From contig OX578138.1 of assembly GCA_951213105.1 (NCBI GenBank), positions 66,116,037 through 66,180,036 on the forward strand: a DNA stretch of 64,000 bases, written 5' to 3'. Position 1 is the first letter of the stretch. The number at the start of each line of letters is the position of its first letter. Made by a program: the position numbers and the translations under genes. Positions 57,531-64,000 of the stretch are shown in pieces. The notes beneath the pieces are model-generated. The model did not search any database. It was not told the origin of the DNA and worked only from the letters and a program-made list of their open reading frames with translations. This DNA comes from Amaurobius ferox. Lineage: Eukaryota; Arthropoda; Arachnida; Araneae; Amaurobiidae.

Positions 57531-59090
57531 TGAGTTGTATATTAGCAGTAGTGGCCGGATATAGTACTTGAAGGGGAGAATGAAGAAAAATTCGAGACAG
57601 TTCCTTTATATACTTTTTGTTATTCCATAAGTATGAAACTCTTCCATTACTTCCCTGTATTTTTTTTTATAGATATACTATTTATACACTTTTAAAGGTT
57701 TTAAAATATAATTTAATTAAATTTAATCTTTCACATTTTATATAAATTTCTATTATATTTCAGACTGTTTTGAAATAAAATAAATGCTATAATCAAACAC
57801 TACATATCTAGTAAATTATCTTTCATGCTGTACGATGCTCAAAATATTTTATAAAAATTCTTTAATAAATCTATTTATGACCTGATATTTTTGCTCAAAA
57901 ATATAAATACCCCAGGACAGGATCACACAAATGGTTACATCGAGTTCATTAATTCATAATACTTAGCGCTGTCATGGTACTATCATGAGTCATCATTTAT
58001 TAATCTTCAATACTCCAATAACTACAAAATAACCCGATGAAAGAATAATCAAACACCATTAATCAAATTGACACAAAGTTTTCGATGTTGAACACATTTT
58101 TTCGGTATTTTCGAACCTATCTATATAAGAGGAAATTAGATATTTAAGTATATTTTAAGTAATGATGACAGATTGGGTAAAATTGTAATAGATTGAAAGT
58201 TTCGGGAAAGTGCTAAAATTAAATATTTGTTTCATTCTCTAGTGAATTGGAGGTTTTATTAGAAACCAAATATAACTAACGATGTGTTATATTAAATTAG
58301 CTGTACACGCGTAGAGCATCTGCAGTCATTGTGTTTTTAATGCTTAGTATGAGCTGGTAACTTCCTACCTAATCTCTGGAATTTAAGTTTTCATTTAACT
58401 TTTTAAAACATTAATATTCTATACAATTGAGTTCTGTTTGCTCACATTCATTAGTAGAATAAAGGAATATTGTTCTTGCACTCTTAATATCTTCAGACAC
58501 TTGCGGATTCATTATTATACGAACCTCTAATGAAACATAAACCATATACCATGGAGGTAAAAGGAGTTAAAAAAAATCATATTAAGAAAACGTCAATATC
58601 GTTTGATACAATAATTCAGGTGGCGCTGGGGTAAGATAAGTAGTCCTGCATTGCATTCATTTTTATAAAATATTATTTTAAACTGCCAATTTTGAAAAAA
58701 TAATTAGCGCAATGCAAAGTAGAACTGAAACAATAAAGACTATTCCTATGCAATTAAAATTATGTTACCTTTCAATTTATTTTTATCTTCGTATATTCTA
58801 TACTCTATCCTACAATTATGAAAACATACTGGTTAATTTTACTCATAATTAGGGAACCCTTAATTTAAAAGTGATCAAAAATACATATACCAAATACTAC
58901 GCCTTGCTGTTATGTCAACTAACAATATCAGCTACTTTACTAACACTAGCGACACCTATATATAATTCTCAAAGTATTCATGGCATTTTCAAACTTTTCA
59001 TCCAAAGGAGTTTTATCTCCTTCTAACTCTATGCTATATACTTCTTTGAATTCAATTAACTTCAGATCAAATCTCTATAAATAAAATTGA

Positions 59091-59105
59091 AATTTTGTCT
59101 ATTTA

Positions 59106-59149
<44 letters not shown>

Positions 59150-59260
59150 TTTCATCATCATGGGAGAATTTAATGAAATTTTGTGGGTAGCCATGAAATA
59201 GCCTCACTTAAAATTTAGTTTATGTCTCGAGTACCTAAGACCAGGGAATTGTCGAGATAT
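59091..59260 (+). repeat. TG microsatellite with HINE-like flanking motif
   Basis: (TG)n at 59109-59147 is followed by CATCATCATGGG and AATTTAATGAAATTTTGTGGG. That is the same microsatellite-then-ATGAAATTTKGTR order as in families A-C. No terminal hairpins were found, so this may be a fragment of a fourth family. Confidence 0.5.
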
Positions 59261-59265
59261 TAATG

Positions 59266-60621
59266 AACAAGAAAGATCGATCATGCATAAAGCATTGATT
59301 ATGAAACACTTTCCAACTTCAATGCAATTTTATTTAAACATCTCTAAAATGCGATACATTCCTCGATAATACTTTAAGAATTATCACAATACTACATAAA
59401 TTTATTATTTTTGAAAACTTGAATTTTCATCGAAAAAAAATAAACGTTATTCAAATAACCGCATTTAAATATAAATTGCCTGGTTTAAACATCTCTAAAA
59501 TGCGATGCATTCCTCGGTAATATTTTTAAACTTATCATAATACTACAATAATTTATTATATTTGAAAGCTTCATCGAAAATAACTGAAATTTATTCAAAT
59601 GACGTCATCGAAATATAACACGCCTGGATCTCTCTATAAAAGCAGCATTTCATTCTTACACATTTTTCCATTCATTTCATTCATCACAATACTATAATAA
59701 TTTATTTTATATAAAAACTTAAGACCATGGATGTACAAGTAATTAAACTCTATGCTCAAAACTTCATCAAAAAATCGTTTGCTTCTCTGTAAAATCAATG
59801 ATTGTTTCATTCATATCAGCCATATTGCAGACTCCATGAGCTAAATAATTTTGCGTTAACGAAATGCAGCAATTCTTATACAACTCATTCTACATATTTT
59901 GCTGGTTACACTTTCCATAAGTGGAAATTAGGCTTCGTTGTACAAATAATCAAATTTGGATGATTATTTAAACTCAAATATATTGTAATTGCGTTGTTTC
60001 AGTATGTAGATGCACAGAATTTAAGCAAAAATAAAGCGGTTTTAGGATGGATACAACACTAAATATGAACTAAAAAGGACTTTAAAAATTACGATTTTGA
60101 CACAAGATGGATGCCATATTTTATTTTGAAGTGGGTCATGTGATCGCTTCATATAACGGTCATGTGATCGCTTCATATAAAAGGTGTAATTATTATTTTA
60201 ATTTTTATTTAAAAAACTACTGAATATATTTTGCTGAATTTTTTTTTATATATTTTATCGGATAATTTGAATATTTCCTAAAACTTTCGAAGCAATTTGT
60301 GAATTTTAAATCCTCTTAAAAAATGTTTGAAACATTAGGTCCCATAGGGTTCAATGTATTTCATTTTTTCAACCCGGGTTCAATCTAAAACTAATTGGGT
60401 GATATTATTCATTTATATTCTCATAGGTCCCACAGACCGTCTGAACAACATACTAAAATTTCATTTTAATAAAGTCATTTTTAAGGCAGTTATCATGCTA
60501 AAGGGCAGACAGACAGACAGACAGACAGACAGAATGAACAAAGTCATAAACACTTTTCAACTTTGTTGTAAAGTGTTAACGAGGTCATAAACACTTTTCA
60601 ACTTTGTTGTAAAGTGTTAAA
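59266..60621 (-). mobile_element. Family A element (A10), inverted, with duplicated 5' hairpin
   Basis: Starts AACAAGAAAGATCGATCATG. The E-box pair has decayed to CATGTG at about 60138 and 60165. The CAGA repeat is at 60509-60533. The 5' hairpin CAACTTTGTTGTAAAGTGTTAA occurs twice, ending at about 60579 and 60621, with GAGGTCATAAACACTTTT repeated between. The element thus carries an extra terminal unit of about 43 bp. Confidence 0.82.
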
Positions 60622-61512
60622 AACGAATCTTTCATTCTCTAACTCCATGGTTCTTCCAAACGAAAAAGGATGAAAATCGCTGGTTTAAAACGTGAAAGTA
60701 AATAAAAACTTTATCTCCAAATCTGGTGGGAGTTTATTGCGCTTACCAGTCGATCTTGGAAATCGCAGGTTTGAAAGATGAACTTAACGAAAACTCTATA
60801 ACCGTGGTTTATTTTTTATAGGTTCTTACTCAACAATGAAAAGTATTAAGAAATCAAAATAGTTATTTAATTGACGGCATTTTATGAGGAAGATTCTTTT
60901 TTGCATCATGTTGCTCACCAACGCAATTAAATAAAATGTGTAAATACGGCAGACGATTTTTATTAATTTTTTCCCGATTTGAATAATATACAAATGGATA
61001 TAAAAATATAAATGAATGACATTTAATAATTTTTGCGGATTATTATTATTTTAAATTTTTAAATTTATATAACTTCCATAATTTTAGAGAAATAGTCACA
61101 AACAAAGATCGGGTCGCGTTATCATATTTTGAACAATCGCATTTATTGTAGAGGGTTTCATAATACAAATAGGTTGCGTCAGTTATGAGGCTCTGATAGT
61201 GGTAGGGCGGCTTTATTTTTAGTGGGATCATATCAAGACTACCCATAAAACTTTCATGAAAAGTAGTACAGCCGTTATCTGCACAGAGTTCGATACAGCT
61301 GTTCTCCAGTGATGGTGAGACAAACAAATAAATATTTGGATTTACAATTTTATTTATATAGATAGATTGGGTATTTTCCGATTGTTTTTTTGTTTTTTTT
61401 AACTAATTTTGTAATTCTTCAATGCCCTAGAAAAAAACTTTATGTTCATGATAGTAATATAGCATTTAATGTAATTTAAATGTAGACGGAAAAAATGTGC
61501 GATTTCTTAAGA
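60622..61512. other. Unassigned sequence
   Basis: A minus-strand open frame at 61046-61327 (93 codons) has several Cys residues but no recognisable domain. No shared repeats. Confidence 0.35.
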
Positions 61513-62226
61513 TTTTCCTTATACGATTTTCCTTATATAATGCAATGAATTTACTACTTTTACAGTAAAAGAAAATAGGTTATTCTTATAGTGGATACTT
61601 ATATTCTTTCCAAGATATTGACATTTCGTCAATTAGTCGTCATTTTCATTGATTCAGCGTCATTTTTATCCGTTTGGCAAGATTTTTTGTTAATTTGGCA
61701 GCATTTAAAAAGTCGCCAAGTTGGCGACATTCCGCCAAACTCGTCGCCAAAATCTCGCCAAGCGTTATGGACGGAGAAATAAGTTATTCTCATAGCAGGG
61801 TGCCGTTCGCTTACAACAGTATTACTCAAAGTACCTTTTCTTGTGAATGGAACGAGCTAGATCTACGAGAATGATGTCACCAAATTTATCGCATGATATT
61901 ACATATGAAAAGTGAACATGTTTCTCAAGAGTTAATATTTTTTTTTAATGTACGGGATTTTTTTTATAAATTTATTTGAAAAATGTACAATATCTCGAGA
62001 ACGGTTCATGCTAGCGTTCTAAAGTTTATGTTAATCGTTTTCTAAGGAAAAATTACATCAGAAATGTCTATTTGCGTAACTTTATTAAAGGTTTTGGTTT
62101 TTTGATGAATTTTCCAAAATTTCACTAGAAAATTTATGGGGTTCTGAACATTTGATTGTATTTTCGAATTTTCGACCCCGTCATAATATTTTCCTTATTC
62201 ACTATATGTATATGAGGAAAGTAATA
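61513..62226 (-). mobile_element. Family C element (C5), inverted, worn
   Basis: Plus-strand order: TTTTCCTTATATAATGCAATG, TTTACTACTTTTACAGTAAAA, the CGCCAAGTTGGCGACATTCC segment, GCGTTATGGACGGAGAAATAAG, GGAACGAGCTAGATCTACG, and the 5' hairpin CCTTATTCACTATATGTATATGAGG (61530-62215). The TG microsatellite and motif region between about 62160 and 62165 are deleted, and the 3' terminal hairpin is missing. Confidence 0.75.
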
Positions 62227-63039
62227 ATTATGCATTTTGAACCCAACTATCAGAAGCAACGCATCATTCCAACGATATTAAACACATGAAATTACTTTTT
62301 ATCTCTTCCATGTTTTGTCTGATTCTATTATCTCGTATTAAGTATTTTGGGAGATCAATTTTTCTTCAAGCTCTTAACGTTCATAAATGCATCAGCCATT
62401 TCTGGTTCATTTTGATCCATTATCTCAAAATACTGCACCACTACTCCCCTCCAATTTGTGGTCTACTATGTTTTACGCTACAGTACTCAGTAATTGCGCC
62501 AACTAGTTGAAACCAGGGCCAAGAATTCATCCATCACGGTGACCGAACGTGAAAATTTTGATGTAAATAGAATGCGCTATTTTGCGCCAGGATCTCGTGT
62601 ATGGCGATTTCAACTCGCGTAATGGCAAAACTATATGGAATAAATATAATTTTCGTTGTTATAAAAGTTAAATATATATAGAGTATGACCTTGTGGATGT
62701 ATGTTGAAGTTCTCATGACCAAGCTGTGAATGATTAGACAGGAAGTCTTGGTGTTTTGCTTAATAATATACAGTGGAACACGAATGTGATGAAAGCGGGA
62801 AGGAATGTAAAATTTATTTGCTATGTTCAATATTCGCGATAGTCAATGTGGAGTAAAAATATTATATACATTATAAATAATGTTACACTTGGAGTCTGTT
62901 TTATTAAATCAATATAATGAAAAATAAATGCTTAAATGTGGTTTTTTTTTTAAAGTGGCAAATCTGTTACTTTCTTTTGAGTGGCCGAATTCTTAAAACA
63001 TATTTCTATTCAATTAAAGAAATAATTTCAGTCAAGCTT
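62227..63039. other. Unassigned sequence
   Basis: Two open frames (62286-62510 plus, 62534-62830 minus) have no recognisable features. Nothing else seen. Confidence 0.35.
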
Positions 63040-63175
63040 TGAGTAGCTCTCAGATGTCCGTAGACATGTCTGGTATCTTTGTATCAAATTTCATAACTGT
63101 GGGTCGTTAGGCATTTTCACTAAGATGCCAATACACACACACACATTATCTTTTATTATATTATATTATTATAGA
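63040..63175 (-). repeat. Microsatellite-linked repeat fragment with the shared motif
   Basis: Read on the minus strand: a TG run (GTGTGTGTGTATTGG), then TTAGTGAAAATGCC, then GTTATGAAATTTGATAC. This repeats the order microsatellite, 30-40 nt, ATGAAATTTKRTA of families A-C. The ends are not defined. Confidence 0.45.
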
Positions 63176-63427
63176 TTATATTGATAATCAAGTTACGTCT
63201 ACCCTGGCATCAAAATTATGTGCAAAGTATCACAAAGACCTTGTTAATCACTTTCTTGACAGGTGTTACTTATACAATTTTTAAAATTTGCTACGCTATC
63301 AGGGGGATCCGTATGATAAGGGAGCTCCGTTATAATAACATAAATAAATAATGATATTTTTGTTGAGCTTATATCAAGATATCGCACTTCTAACAGTGGC
63401 TGCTATAAAAGTGCTTTCTAAAGAAGT

Positions 63428-63472
63428 TACCGCTAAAAATTGACTGCTAAAAATTGACCGCTAAAAATTGAC
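63428..63472. repeat. Short tandem, period about 14 bp, three copies
   Basis: GCTAAAAATTGACC and near-identical units repeat three times, at about 63432, 63447 and 63461. Confidence 0.7.
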
Positions 63473-63734
63473 CTATAGAAATTAAAGCATCCTTTAAATA
63501 TAGACGAAAGATGAAATAAAAAGTTAAAGTGTGAATAATTTTTTACAAATATTTTAGAATATGTTTTTAAAACATGCCTACATAACCATGTTAAAAATCC
63601 AACCTAAATGTTGTTAATTTATGTTCTAACTTCAAAATTGTAGAACATTTAAATAATTAAATTTGTTTGAAATGTTTAATTTAAAAGCGTGGTGGATTCG
63701 AGGATTATAAAATTAGTTCCGAGTTCGGATGCGA

Positions 63735-63858
63735 TTTGCGGGTCAACCCTTAACTGGGCAACCCTTAAGAACTGGGCAACCCTTATGAAGTGTATAAGAA
63801 CTGTTAAGAAGTGTTAAGAACCCTTAAGAAGGAAGCAACTGGGCAACCCTTAAGGAGT
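63735..63858. repeat. Local repeats of ACTGGGCAACCCTTAAG
   Basis: ACTGGGCAACCCTTA occurs three times (about 63753, 63770, 63838), interspersed with AAGAACYSTTAAGAAGTGT-type words. A perfect short hairpin ACTGCG-TTATA-CGCAGT lies downstream at about 63934-63950. Confidence 0.6.
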
Positions 63859-64000
63859 GTATACATATAATATATTCAGTGCATATCAGTAGATGCCCGA
63901 TATAGAGCGGTGGTCGTGTGGACATACCTCAGTACTGCGTTATACGCAGTTCAACAGCGGCATTAGTCTAAGCAATTTGCATTTTGAACTGAGCAAAATA

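Larger units (their letters stand above)
55093..59090. other. Low-copy sequence, GC-richer at about 55440-56050
   Basis: No family A-F element is present over about 4 kb, the longest such stretch here. 55440-56050 has balanced composition, CpGs and GCGGCCCC/CCCGCG words. Open frames 55356-55640 and 55712-56041 have mixed composition but no recognisable domain, and I see no convincing splice structure. It could hold an exon, UTR or regulatory block of a gene outside the window. Confidence 0.4.

Overview
This is AT-rich animal nuclear DNA made almost entirely of transposable-element copies and their debris. I find no intact protein-coding gene. The longest open frames are low-complexity, run through microsatellites (Thr-His and Cys-Val repeats), or lie antisense in a SINE. 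Tandemly organised non-coding elements, a tRNA-derived SINE with a (CAA)n tail, CTGT/TG microsatellites inside transposons and a Ty3/Gypsy gag relic suggest an arthropod with a large repeat-rich genome. A chelicerate such as a spider is a guess; nothing here settles the species.

The dominant elements are three related non-autonomous families, named here A, B and C. Each has a 5' terminal hairpin, a TG/CTGT microsatellite, a shared motif around ATGAAATTTKGTA, a body with modules of about 150 bp (A and B), a second copy of the hairpin arm near the 3' end, and a 3' terminal hairpin. This matches the architecture described for DINE-1/HINE elements (non-autonomous Helentrons, Helitron superfamily). 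Nested insertions and head-to-tail copies fix the element ends. That family assignment is inference, because no transposase is present.

Layout: 0-9 kb holds dispersed family F copies, a 5'-truncated SINE with target-site duplications, a long-inverted-repeat MITE and a hammerhead-ribozyme-like motif next to element A1. 9-22 kb holds C1, A2, B1, a minisatellite and the nested pair A4-in-A3. 21.7-22.3 kb is a broken Gypsy gag. 24-30 kb is a cluster of B copies in tandem, plus C2 and A5. 30.3-31.4 kb is a three-copy 367-bp tandem repeat. 32.8-34 kb is a C copy interrupted by tRNA-like units. 35.3-36.4 kb is a tandem SINE array. 36.1-50.7 kb is a nearly perfect 7.28-kb tandem duplication whose junction is a recombinant SINE. 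51-64 kb holds inverted A copies, another C remnant and unassigned sequence.

The best story in the window is SINE-mediated unequal crossing over (36.1-50.7 kb), followed by the shared architecture of families A, B and C and the hammerhead-like motif at about 5.62-5.66 kb.
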